Assembly (NCBI GenBank): GCA_035079385.1
Contig: JAVHKY010000037.1
Location: 1,426,001 to 1,490,000, forward strand
Reading direction: 5' to 3'
DNA from: Aspidiotus rigidus
Lineage: Eukaryota > Arthropoda > Insecta > Hemiptera > Diaspididae
DNA length: 64,000 nucleotides
Positions within the stretch are counted from its first letter, which is position 1, and the number at the start of each line of letters is the position of its first letter. The notes beneath the pieces were generated by a model. That model worked only from the letters and a program-made list of their open reading frames with translations. It made no database searches and was not told the DNA's origin. The position numbers and the translations under genes were made by a program. Shown here piece by piece: positions 45,721 to 57,160 of the stretch.

Positions 45721-48700
45721 AATTACTCAAATAACAGGCTAACAATTTTTCAATGTTGAAATTTTTAAAATTGGAAATGTACTATCGATGTAGTTGGTAT
45801 CATCATGATGGATGGAATTTTAAAACTTTTTTGATCCCTTCTCAATCCAAACCTAGCTTATATGAAGAAGTTATCAATTATTTGAAAAAAGATAGACATG
45901 TCCATTACACACCTGAACAAAATTGAAACTTTTGGGATGAACACGAGCTGTTGAAGGTGTTTCTAGAAGTATTTTTAACGCTAAATACAATACCATTTGC
46001 TGTTTTGTGATATCTCCTCTCATTATTGTGTAACACTCACGTTTAGTTCCCGCGCTTCATCGCAACAGCCAGTGTACTTTCTAGCGAATTAAAATTTTCT
46101 AGCTCGATAAGATACGTTACGCATCACGACAAACCGTGCCAACTTGACATGAGTATTGCACAATAATGCGACGCGACGTGATACAGTATCAAGAAACGGA
46201 AAATGCCATTGTATTCAGGGTTGAAAATACTTCTAGAAATAGCTTCTATACTGACATGTGCATTCCAACAGTTTGTTGTTGTTTTTCTCGGAAAACGTTT
46301 TGTGAACTTTTCTCAATGAGCTTTCCGCATACAACAGGTTTTGCTTTACCCACTCAAATTTCTGAAAAATTTAGATCTAATTTAGAGACTTTTGAAAATT
46401 TCGACGTCAAAAACCCTACAGATGTGAGACTTGAAGAAAATTTAGACTCGGAACTTTTACGAATGTGATATTTGAAAGAATTTTAAGCTTGAAACCTCTA
46501 CACATATGGTATCTGAAAAATAAAGAGGCGGGATATGGAAAAAATTATGAGCTCGGAACCCCTGTAAAATAATGGAGGACTTGAGAAATTTCAAATCAGG
46601 AACTCGCAGAGAAGTCGGGCTTGGCCGTATGTATGAGGAAAGGAGAATTCCACCGTGACTTGAAAATTTCGATTGTGACCTCCTTTAGAGGTGGGAGTTA
46701 TAATTTCCGTCATCCGAGCCAGAATACTTATTTAGGAAAAGGATTGTCGCTAATTCCATTAATAACGCAGTTTTATTTTCCAACTTTGTTCCAGGTGTTC
46801 TTGAATTTAAATGAATTAAATTACATAACTCATTTAACTTTTATAGGATTTTATTATCTACAAACTCCAAAATGCTTGTGTCAAATTTTGCTGCCATTAT
46901 ACCATAGCTGTTTTTTTTTCTTGTAACTATTTTTTTAATAAGTAGGTAACTGAGGACGAAAATTATCTGTTCAGAAATGTTTGAATAAAATCTAATAATC
47001 TTGTAGAATTAATAATGTACCCCTTTACGATAAAGGAACGCGTAAGTTACAAATAATATATATGCATTTCGTCTGAGACATTTGTGTTTAATATTCCCGC
47101 GTTCTGGTCTCTCATATTTTCTGGGTGAACATTTGGGCGAGTGTTTTTATTCTTAGTAAAATCAATAAGGTAATACCCGACAAAGCAAAGCTCGCGAGAA
47201 GATTACTTTTTTTCTCTCTCTTTCTTTCTCTCTTCTCTTTCATCCCAAATCCAACAATACATTAAAGCAGTCTACGTTTCACTCCGTATTTTCAGTTCGG
47301 TATTGTAAATTCTACTTGCCTAGTATTGGGAGCAAGAAAATATTGGCACTTCATTTTATTTCTTTTTCTTTCCTTCCTCTTTTATGCTGTCTTCGGAATA
47401 GCAATTTTTTTTTTATTCGGTTAAGTGACACGGATATTTTCGATTGAGTTACCAAGAAATTATTTTGCTCTGTACCGAGTACATACCGTATGTGAAAAAG
47501 TCCTCGTGTATGAAACGAATGAATTGATGGCGCCTATGTGACTAACAGAATTTACTGCATTGAGGAATACTCTTCACGGTACAACGATTTATGCGAATGA
47601 ATAAGTATCCCGAAATTTCTCTCGAAAGATTTTTAGTTTTATTGCTGGAAAAATTTTATAGAGAAAAGATTCATGTTTCTTTACAGCATTATTACCTGAA
47701 TAAAAAATTAAGTTCGGCTTTTCGCTTTTCAACTCGCGCGCATTAAGGAAAATAGGTAATTGTTTCAGCCGAGTATGAAGAAATTTTTGCAAAACTGAAG
47801 TACATTCATTTACATAAACTCGGTGTTCCAGTTTCAACCGTGTGAAGACAGACAACTTTTAAAACTTTCACTCCGATCTGGATGTAAAATACATATTTCA
47901 AATGTGTCGTCTTTTCATTTTTTCTCCTACATTTGTCTCAGCATTGCCCGCGTTATTCGCGAATTCCTTTCTAATCCTGGGGGAACGAAAGACTAGAACG
48001 GAAATTGTCAATTGGGGTCAATAATGTTGCAAAATTTTTCCATCTAACGCGCTTACATTTGCATCAAAATAAACTTGTGAACTGTATTTTTATTTTTTTT
48101 ATTTTTATTTTACTTCGCTCTTTCCCACGTTTGACTTTTTATTCTGTCATACTTGCTTTTTGTAATCTCGTATTTCCCTCTCCATCTTTTTTTTTTTATG
48201 CTCTCTTCTTTTCGTTTCCCGCTTTTACTATGGAAAGGATGCATTAATTTTTTGATTTTTCAAATTATATATTTTTAATCTTTCGGTCCAGGAAATTTTA
48301 AATTAGAATATCACCGAACGTAAAAGAAAGTGCTGTACAAAATCAATAGAAAACAACGCATTGTTGTTGAGAATGTAAAAGAAATTATTATTATGTATTT
48401 TTGCTGATCTATATTGTATTCTCCTGTTAAAACCATCTTCGTCTGACACGAGTGCCTAGGAAATGAAGTAAATCGGGGGGGGGGGGGGTACAGTAGAAGT
48501 AAATAAAATTGGAGGAAAACGAAAAATAAATGAAGGATGATGAGAAAATTGTTCGTTATTACGAATACGTGTACGAATCTGTATTCTCAGCAAGTTTGGA
48601 AAGACGAGAGTTTTCTTCCTCCGTCTGGAGTTCTCATCGAAGCTGCCCTTAGTTCCATATGTTTCTTTCTGTTTCTCGAATTTAACTCGAGAAACTCGGA

Positions 48701-49030
48701 TCTCTCTCATACAGAAAATCTTCGGATCATCTGAGAATATTTCTCATCGTTTTCATACTCGTAGGATAGAAAACAGGACGAGAGTGAAGAAAATACCTCG
48801 GTAGGTGACCCACGACGCGAGTAACAAGAATTTTCACCTTGGACAGTCGGGAGTATCTACTATTTGTCAGTCAACTGATAATATCCAACTTTCTAAGACA
48901 AAACCTGTGTTATGAAAGAGAACGTACGCCGTCCTTCCGACGAATCGATTTGTGGTTCCTAAGAAGGCGAAGCCTCGGAAATATGTACTTCAATCCTTTA
49001 ATCAAGTTACTTATATCAAGAGAGAGTCTG
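45721..49030. other. Non-coding, nothing recognised
   Basis: Faint 45-bp-family wording appears at 46370-46620 (GAGACTTGAAGAAAATTTAGACTCGGAAC). A G run lies at about 48476-48488. No protein was recognised. Confidence 0.45.
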
Positions 49031-49039
49031 AGAGAAAAC

Positions 49040-49165
49040 AACGGCTTCCTTAACGAAGTCGAACGAGGAACGTAGGGAACCTGTCCAATGAGTCGAATTG
49101 GTTTTGCTATTGAGAATTTGAATTGAAATCTTCAAGAGTCTCAAATTTTTCTGAGTTCCTTGTGT
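49040..49165 (+). mobile_element. TIR family copy 4, left part only
   Basis: ACGGCTTCCTTAACGAAGTCGAACGAGGAACGTAGGGAACCTGT and the following GAGTCGAATTGG..ATTGAGAATTTGAA match the start of copies 3 and 5. The element stops where TACAGGGTGAGGCC begins, so its right half is missing or displaced. Confidence 0.6.
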
Positions 49166-49169
49166 CATG

Positions 49170-52100
49170 GTGTATACAGGGTGAGGCCAAAAGATGTTAC
49201 CAGTTAAATGGGAGTTTGCGTTAAATCTGTCGTAGCGCAAAAACGCGAAACGTTAGATGTATACTTTGAATCTACGAAATTCGCATCTCAATTTTATCTT
49301 CAATTTGCGCCAAATACGAAATTTCTACGTCTTCTCTGAGCCGAGTTATAGACCAAAATGTGCCGAAAATTTAACAATTTGCCAGGGTTCTTAAAATAGC
49401 CCTTGATAATTAATTAATTTACAGTATTGAGCTGAATTTCGAACATTCCGATTATTAAATTACTGTTCCTGAAGTAAAATTTTACGGGGAAAACGAAAAA
49501 AATTGTCATAAAATACTGCGAAGCACAAAAATAGGAAAATCGCTAATTTTATTCAATTCTTCAGTAAAATTTTGCGCTGAGTTCGAAAAAATCACCCAAA
49601 TCACCCTACGAAGCTTCAAAATGGATTTATGAGCCCAAAGAGGGTCAAAATTTCCCCGTGGTCTTCGAAAATTTAGTAGAATTCTGAAGTAAAATTTCGT
49701 GCTGAGTCCAAAAAAATCACCCAAATCACCCTACGAAGCTTCAAAATGGATGTATGGCCCCAAAGAGGATCAAAATTTCCCCGTGATCATCGAAAATTTA
49801 GTAGAATTCTGAAGTAAATTTTCGTGCTGAGTCCAAAAAATCACCGAAATCACCTTACGAAGCCTGAAAATGGATGTACGGGCCCAAAGAGGGTCAAAAT
49901 TCCCCCAAATAAAAACAATTGTGTGATCATCGAAAATTTAGTAGAATTCTGAAGTAAAATTCCGTGCTGAGTCCAAAAAAATCACCCAAATCACCCTACG
50001 AAGCTTCAAAATGGATTTATGAGCCCAAAGAGGGTCAAAATTTCCCCGTGGTCTTCGAAAATTTAGTAGAATTCTGAAGTAAAATTTCGTGCTGAGTCCA
50101 AAAAAATCACCCAAATCACCCTACGAAGCTTCAAAATGGATGTATGGCCCCAAAGAGGATCAAAATTTCCCCGTGATCATCGAAAATTTAGTAGAATTCT
50201 GAAGTAAATTTTCGTGCTGAGTCCAAAAAATCACCGAAATCACCTTACGAAGCCTGAAAATGGATGTACGGGCCCAAAGAGGGTCAAAATTCCCCCAAAT
50301 AAAAACAATTGTGTGATCATCGAAAATTTAGTAGAATTCTGAAGTAAAATTCCGTGCTGAGTCCAAAAAAATCACCCAAATCACCCTACGAAGCTTCCAA
50401 ATGGATTTATGAGCCCAAAGAGGGTCAAAATTTCCCCGTGATCTTCGAAAATTTAGTAGAATTCTGAAGTAAAATTTCGTGCTGAGTCCAAAAAAATCAC
50501 CCAAATCACCCTACGAAGCTTCAAAATGGATGTATGGCCCCAAAGAGGATCAAAATTTCCCCGTGATCATCGAAAATTTAGTAGAATTCTGAAGTAAATT
50601 TTCGTGCTGAGTCCAAAAAATCACCGAAATCACCTTACGAAGCCTGAAAATGGATGTACGGGCCCAAAGAGGGTCAAAATTCCCCCAAATAAAAACAATT
50701 GTGTGATCATCGAAAATTTAGTAGAATTCTGAAGTAAAATTCCGTGCTGAGTCCAAAAAAATCACCCAAATCACCCTACGAAGCTTCAAAATTTCCCCGT
50801 GGTCTTCGAAAATTTAGTAGAATTCTGAAGTAAAATTTCGTGCTGAGTCCAAAAAAATCACCCAAATCACCCTACGAAGCTTCAAAATGGATGTATGGCC
50901 CCAAAGAGGATCAAAATTTCCCCGTGATCATCGAAAATTTAGTAGAATTCTGAAGTAAATTTTCGTGCTGAGTCCAAAAAATCACCGAAATCACCTTACG
51001 AAGCCTGAAAATGGATGTACGGGCCCAAAGAGGGTCAAAATTCCCCCAAATAAAAACAATTGTGTGATCATCGAAAATTTAGTAGAATTCTGAAGTAAAA
51101 TTCCGTGCTGAGTCCAAAAAAATCACCCAAATCACCCTACGAAGCTTCAAAATTTCCCCGTGGTCTTCGAAAATTTAGTAGAATTCTGAAGTAAAATTTC
51201 GTGCTGAGTCCAAAAAAATCACCCAAATCACCCTACGAAGCTTCAAAATGGATGTATGGCCCCAAAGAGGATCAAAATTTCCCCGTGATCATCGAAAATT
51301 TAGTAGAATTCTGAAGTAAATTTTCGTGCTGAGTCCAAAAAATCACCGAAATCACCTTACGAAGCCTGAAAATGGATGTACGGGCCCAAAGAGGGTCAAA
51401 ATTCCCCCAAATAAAAACAATTGTGTGATCATCGAAAATTTAGTAGAATTCTGAAGTAAAATTCCGTGCTGAGTCCAAAAAAATCACCCAAATCACCCTA
51501 CGAAGCTTCAAAATTTCCCCGTGGTCTTCGAAAATTTAGTAGAATTCTGAAGTAAAATTTCGTGCTGAGTCCAAAAAAATCACCCAAATCACCCTACGAA
51601 GCTTCAAAATGGATGTATGGCCCCAAAGAGGATCAAAATTTCCCCGTGATCATCGAAAATTTAGTAGAATTCTGAAGTAAATTTTCGTGCTGAGTCCAAA
51701 AAATCACCGAAATCACCTTACGAAGCCTGAAAATGGATGTACGGGCCCAAAGAGGGTCAAAATTCCCCCAAATAAAAACAATTGTGTGATCATCGAAAAT
51801 TTAGTAGAATTCTGAAGTAAAATTCCGTGCTGAGTCCAAAAAAACACCCAAATCACCCTACGAAGCTTCCAAATGGATTTATGAGCCCAAAGAGGGTCAA
51901 AATTTCCCCGTGATCTTCGAAAATTTAGTAGAATTCTGAAGTAAAATTTCGTGCCGAGTCCAAAAAATCACCGAAATCACCCTACGAAGTTTCAAAATGG
52001 ATGTACGGGCCCAAAGAGGGTCAAAATTTCCCCGTGATCTTCGAAAATTTAGTAGAATTCTGAAGTAAAATTTCGTGCTGAGTCCAAAAAATCACCGAAA

Positions 52101-53010
52101 TCACCCTACGAAGCTTCAAAATGGATGTACGGGGCCCAAAGAGGGTCAAAATTCCCCCAAATAAAAAAATTGTGTGATCATCAAAAATTTCGTAGAATTC
52201 TGAAGTAAAATTTCGTGCTGAGTCCAAAAAAATCACCCAAATCACCCTACGAAGCTTCATAATGGATGTATGGGCTCAAAGAGGGTCAAAATTTCCCCAA
52301 ATAAAAAAATTGCGTGATCATCGAAATTTTGTACAATTTACTAGTGAAATTTCACACTAAGTCCGGAAAAATAACCCGAAAATTATCTAACAAAGCTCCA
52401 AATTCAGTGAAAGGGTTCCAAGAGATTCCACACAAGTTGAAAGATCGCTCAAATTTTCATATTTTATTCGATTCTCTTGCGAAATTGAGCTTAGTTCGAC
52501 TAAGGCCCTGAGTATGATTGAAGCTGGTGGTGGAAGACTCATTGTTTCAGACGATGAGGGAAAGCATGGAACCAAGAAGCTTGTCTTCCGTTGTAAACTC
52601 GCAAGGAAAAATTAGCCAGAGTGCCTCTATCGATGAAAGCGGGCAAGAGTGTGATCATTCTTGTTGAGTCAGTCGAAGGAGTGAATTTTTTGGGAAGATC
52701 AACATTCGTTGTAAACTGATGATGAAAAAATAGCTACAGTGCCTAAAAATGATTCATTTTACAGTATTTAAATGAATTTTGAGCCTGTTACTCGAAGGAA
52801 ACGCAGCGTGGTGTTGAAAAAATATGATTGAAACATTTTGAAAAACACCAAAATGGGTTGATGGGCTCAAAAAGGATCAAAATTTCCCAAAAGCAAAAAA
52901 TCGCTCGAACTTGTAGCCTTTACTTAATTCTTAGGTGAAATTTAGCGTAGATTCCGGAAAAAATTATTTAAAAATTCTGAACAGCACCCAAAAATGGTTC
53001 AATGGGACCA
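49170..53010. repeat. Satellite array with trimeric higher-order units
   Basis: Monomers of about 120-135 bp hold GAAAATTTAGTAGAATTCTGAAGTAAAATT, GTGCTGAGTCC, AAATCACC, TACGAAGC and CCCAAAGAGG. In the core, three monomer types alternate. The variant TCCGTGCTGA recurs at 49961, 50351, 50741, 51102, 51463 and 51824, giving periods of 390, 390, 361, 361 and 361 bp. The shorter period lacks a 29-bp piece with GGATTTATGAGCCC. Both edges are degraded (49170-49560; 52330-53010), as expected for an array homogenised by unequal exchange. No gene is present. Confidence 0.9.
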
Positions 53011-53700
53011 ACAACATTTCTTCAAAACAGGAAATTTTTCAGGTTTTCAAAAAAAAAGAACGTGTCCAAAACTACGCAAACAATTCTTCTGTTGTATTCT
53101 GGCTGTGGAAGATCAGCTAGGGCAATGTATTTGATCGAAGATGGCAATTTGTGAAGTTTCTCATAGTTCGATGGGGTGGAGGAAACAATACTGAGAAGCT
53201 TCTCTGTTGATAGCTAGCAGCGAAAGATTGGCTGAAGTCCGTACCTAAATCAAAAGGAGAAAATGTGCCCCTATTCTCGTTTTGTTGGCTTGTAGGGAGA
53301 ATGTGACCGAAAGGCTAGTCTATGTAAAGCATGAAATTAAAAATTTTTCCAAGTCCTTTTCATATCATTTAGTCTCCCTTCTATCATATATCATGGCTCA
53401 AGAGTCGAGAAAATATTCATGGATCAAGCGAGTCATTCCATACCCCAGGGGTCATTTCCTCAAATTAGTTAACCGCAGAGTTTATTCCATCGCGTGACTT
53501 TTACTCTGTCTTTCAAAATTTGTTCTTAGTGGACTTTTTGATTCAATGAGTATATTGCGCAGTTTGGAACTGCGAAAAATGGTTGTGAATTTCAATCATA
53601 ATTTGAATAAGGTTCCCAAACTGGCTACAATAATATGGGGACAAATATTCAGTTAAAGGTACATATTTATTAATACTCTGATTATTGTTTTGGTGTGTAG
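53011..53700. other. Non-coding, upstream of the receptor exon
   Basis: A short 45-bp-family piece lies at about 53342-53408 (TTTTTCCAAGTCCTTTTCATATCATTTAG). The last bases before 53700 (TTATTGTTTTGGTGTGTAG) look like a pyrimidine-rich splice acceptor. Confidence 0.5.
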
Positions 53701-53909
53701 GTGTATCTAACATGCTCACAGGGGAAACGATACGATGTTGGTTACTGTGGGCATTGGCGGTTCACCCAGTCGTCGCCGGCAACCCCGATGCTAAGCGTTT
53801 GTACGACGATCTCTTATCAAATTACAATAAATTGGTCAGGCCAGTGGTCAATACATCCGACGTCCTACGAGTATGCATCAAATTAAAATTATCACAGCTT
53901 ATTGACGTG
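53701..53909 (+). CDS. nAChRalpha: Nicotinic acetylcholine receptor alpha subunit, N-terminal exon
   Basis: From the ATG at 53712 the exon encodes 66 codons. A signal peptide has a charged start and a hydrophobic CWLLWALAV stretch, with likely cleavage after VVAG. Then comes [20 protein letters not shown], followed by [16 protein letters not shown], the N-terminal helix and first strand of the ligand-binding domain, nearly invariant in insect alpha subunits (alpha3/alpha4-like). GTG ending at 53909 is followed by GTGAGT, a good splice donor in phase 0, at the conserved intron position after LIDV; the next exon should begin with NLKNQ. A candidate acceptor ends at 53700, implying a non-coding upstream exon. 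The product is a ligand-gated cation channel subunit at synapses. The remaining exons are not in the window; the PLE nest lies in this intron. Confidence 0.88.
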
Positions 53910-56060
53910 GTGAGTTTATTTCTTGTGAATTATTTTAATATTTCTAAGCTCAAGTATAAAACAAAGTCTGGGTACTACGCTGTATACGATATATTGAGAC
54001 GAAAAAACGCGAGTTAGTCAATCCAAAAAGGGAATAAAATTTTTCATTCCAACGTATGATGCAAATTCTGAAGAGTAAATTCTATCCTTCACTACGGGAA
54101 AAAGAATTCAACTCTCTACAGTCTATACGTTTATTTTCCATTGGTGAAATTTTATTGTTTCATTTCCAGAATATTTTTGATCCTCTTTACAAGTACCAAA
54201 AAATCTGTGGAGCAATAGCCCTTCTCTCTCACCATAGTTTTTTGGTCCCCTTTTGTCATAGTGTATTGCCAGCGTCACGGACAGTATTTTGATGAAAGAA
54301 AACGATGCGTACAATAATCTACAGCCTAGCTCCCAAATATTGTTCGTTCGCAGATTAAATTTTCCAGAGGTATACGGAACTTATTATTCCTACAAAATTA
54401 ATTTTCAGTATTATATGTGTTTTTCATAAGGTTTTTTCTAAAATCGAATTTCAAATTTAATAACAAAATATTGTGCCACGATAATAATAATAATAATAAT
54501 AATAATAATATTGAATATTTTTCTCGTGTTCTGTTACATGGACCTCTCGCTGCTTCAATTAGCCTACTGTTGAGAATATTTCCAAATTCCATTTCTTCTG
54601 GATTTTTTTTTTGAAATAGGTATCTTTCGAAAATATTTACGGAAACAGATGGTATCGCTCAGACGCTCAATTAATTATTTTCCCTTCCTCTCCTCGATTT
54701 CCCTCTTCCTTTTCTTATAAACAAATTTCTTCTGTACAAGACTCGCTTCAAATTTAATTTTAAATACTTATTAAAACTCGTAACCGTTATCCTTTTTATA
54801 GAAGTCAAATTCAAATTCGTTACTGATGAATCTTTGAAGTTTTTTTTTTTTTTTTTTTTTTCCACAAGTATTTTGATTGGTTTTTAGCGAGTAAATCTTC
54901 GTATTCCAAGATACAAAAGACAAAAGGGTCGACAGAAAAATTTTGGGCTTCCTGGTTGTGCATCGTTTGCCGATGAGAACCGACTTTAAATTGGCGTCCC
55001 AGTATGCTCGGAACGAGAGATGTAGTTTTGTACCGAGCTGTTAACGAACAATGCAGTGAAAAAGAATCGATCGTTTGAAAAGAATGCTTCTGTCATCATT
55101 ATTTTTAATTCAAAAAGCGTTCGAATTTTTATATCATTTGTAACCCAATAACCATCATGAACGAGATGAAATATGTATTTATTCGAAACTGATGGATGAG
55201 AACCAAAATAGTGATTTTTTTTTTTCGCTTTCGTACCAATCAGAAACTGTGTAACCGAATCCGCATTAATTTGTCATATATATGTCATGCTTTATATGTC
55301 ATTCGAACATCCTCAAGTCGTTTCTTTTAAATTTAGTGACAGACAACTGTGAATGTGTTGAGCTCAACATAATGGAAGGTGATCCAATTATTAGAAAAAT
55401 GTCGACGTTTTACACCACGTAGGCCTACATGAAATTATTCTAGCGTTGAATTGTAGATTGAAGCAAAAATCGAACAATGACTTTATTTGATTTTCGAGAA
55501 AAACCTATTATTTTACAATTTTTGTATAATAGTAGGTGGTGGTATAAAACATAGTCAGTTGATTCTGGAGTTTATCTTAGAACGTAGGGAAATGTAGGAC
55601 AGTATCATTGGTTTATAGTAACAATAGCCTATCTCGTAAGTCACAAAATAGCGAATTCTACTTCGTAAACCACAATTACCTAACAATAAGTAACGAAAAG
55701 CAGTAGCCTTCTTGTGGGTTTTTCGTCGATTGTCAGTCTGATCCAATGTTCCTACGAGTATATTTATACTGAATCACAATCGTTGGTATCTACTCGGCTT
55801 CTAATTGGTTCAAATATGTAATAAGAAATCACATTTCATTTATATTGCATACTGTTTCGCCTGATTCTTATTGTGACTGTATTTTTTTTTACACTGAGGT
55901 CCTATGTCAGAGGGAGTAGATATGCTATAGTTGCATTTCCAATTCCTCTTTAGAGTTTCTGCCAATGACTTTGCGGCACATAATTACTCGTATATAACGA
56001 AATAAGATGTTAACTTTTCTACTAAAACTGTGCATGTATTTCTCATTCATGTTAGAATGT
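53910..56060. other. Start of receptor intron, no further gene seen
   Basis: The donor GTGAGT at 53910-53915 opens the intron. An (AAT)n microsatellite lies at 54481-54510 and a T run at about 54840-54861. No receptor exon with the NLKNQ motif was found here. Confidence 0.6.
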
Positions 56061-56700
56061 TTACCAACTCATAACTAAATGAAAACACACACACGAGAGA
56101 AGAGACTGATAGTAGTATCGGGAATGCTGTTGAATAATAGAGAAAAGAGAATAAGAATTAGAGCACGTGTAGAATTTTTCGACGAGGTCATTCTCGGGGA
56201 TGAAAACATTTAAAATATTCACCTCGTTGTTGTATTGAGCTGACGGACGATCTCGGCCGTAGAAACACTCACAGTGAAATAAAACAGTCTGATTCAAATG
56301 AAAATTGTAACCGCAAGTAGAAAGGTTGGCCACAAAGGCAGATTTTTTTGAGAGGGGAAGGGGTTTGAAGAGACTCCACTGGACCCTGAGACAAAGCTGT
56401 TGACTTGCTTCATCTATTCAGACCGTATGGCAGTCTGAACATTGGAATTTATACACACCTCTTTTCTCGAGGAGGGGAATAGACTTTTCAAACCTATAAG
56501 AAAGGCTACGTATGTAAGAATTGAACTTCGTCTTTCCTGCTACCGAGTCTCTATTGAACGATATCTCAACTACACGTACAAAACGTGAATTAACTGACAC
56601 TCGCTATCTCTATTCTAATCTCTTATAACTACTACGACTACCTATTCTGTCTGCGAGTGCCAGCGTGCAAGAATATGCAGCAGCATATTCTTACATATAA
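56061..56700 (-). pseudogene. Old Penelope-like element, GIY-YIG end (copy C, part 3)
   Basis: The minus-strand frame contains KRGVYKFQCSDCHTV, stop (TGA), then IDEASQQLCLRV..SAFVANLSTCGYNFHL and NILNVFIPENDLVEKFY. Aligned with the intact copies nearby (GVYKMECEDCGGFYIGETSR, SAFADHLINSGHSF, ILNSYIPEDGLIEQVY), it is the GIY-YIG endonuclease end of a PLE. The second half of the YIG motif is destroyed by the stop. It continues across the insertion at 56706-62273 into 62290-62620. Confidence 0.8.
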
Positions 56701-56724
56701 TACTACAGGGTGTCCACTTTTCTG

Positions 56725-56962
56725 GAAAATGTGGAAGTCAGGGAAAAATCAGGGAATTTTTTGAGACCTGGAAAAGTCAGGGAATTTCGGGAATTTTACC
56801 TAAAGTCAGGGAATTTTTTGAGATACGTCAAAAAAAGTTCGAGCTAAGCAGTTTTCCTCTTTTTTTTTTTTTTTTTCCTTTGCTTTTCAGTGAAGATGAT
56901 GATCTGGAAAAACCTGAAAAAGTCAGGGAAAAGTCATGGAAAAGTCAGGGAATTTCATTTCA
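56725..56962. repeat. GGAAAAGTCAGGGAATTT minisatellite
   Basis: Irregular repeats of (A)AGTCAGGGAA with TTTTTTGAGA spacers lie inside the TACTA-flanked element. Confidence 0.7.
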
Positions 56963-57087
56963 GAGGAAAAGTGGTCACTTAAACGAATCCGTTCCTTAAG
57001 GTTACGGCTATCCATCATAAACGAAAAAACGAATACTCCAAGGGGAGAGTAAACAAATGCAAACCGCAGAAAATAAAAACGAAGGGA

Positions 57088-57120
57088 GCGCTTTCGGTTA
57101 AACAACCATCTTCAAACCTG
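57088..57120 (-). ncRNA. Hammerhead-like motif at PLE copy A 3' end
   Basis: On the minus strand: TTTGAAGATGGTTGTTTAACCGAAAGCG. GGTT/AACC forms a short stem between TGAAGATG and CGAAAG, resembling the hammerhead core CUGAUGA-stem-GAAA. PLEs are known to carry hammerhead ribozymes near their ends. Here the first core block is TGAAGATG rather than CTGATGA, so activity is doubtful. Confidence 0.45.
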
Positions 57121-57160
57121 AAATGAAAGCAACTGACGAACGAATGAGAAGGAAGAGGTA

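Noticed and set aside
48990..49240. Short frames spanning the left edge of the satellite
   Set aside because: They cross the junction of a repeat element and satellite sequence and have no domain.
53685..53711. An upstream ATG at 53685 as the receptor start
   Set aside because: It lies within the likely splice acceptor region; the ATG at 53712 gives a normal-length signal peptide.
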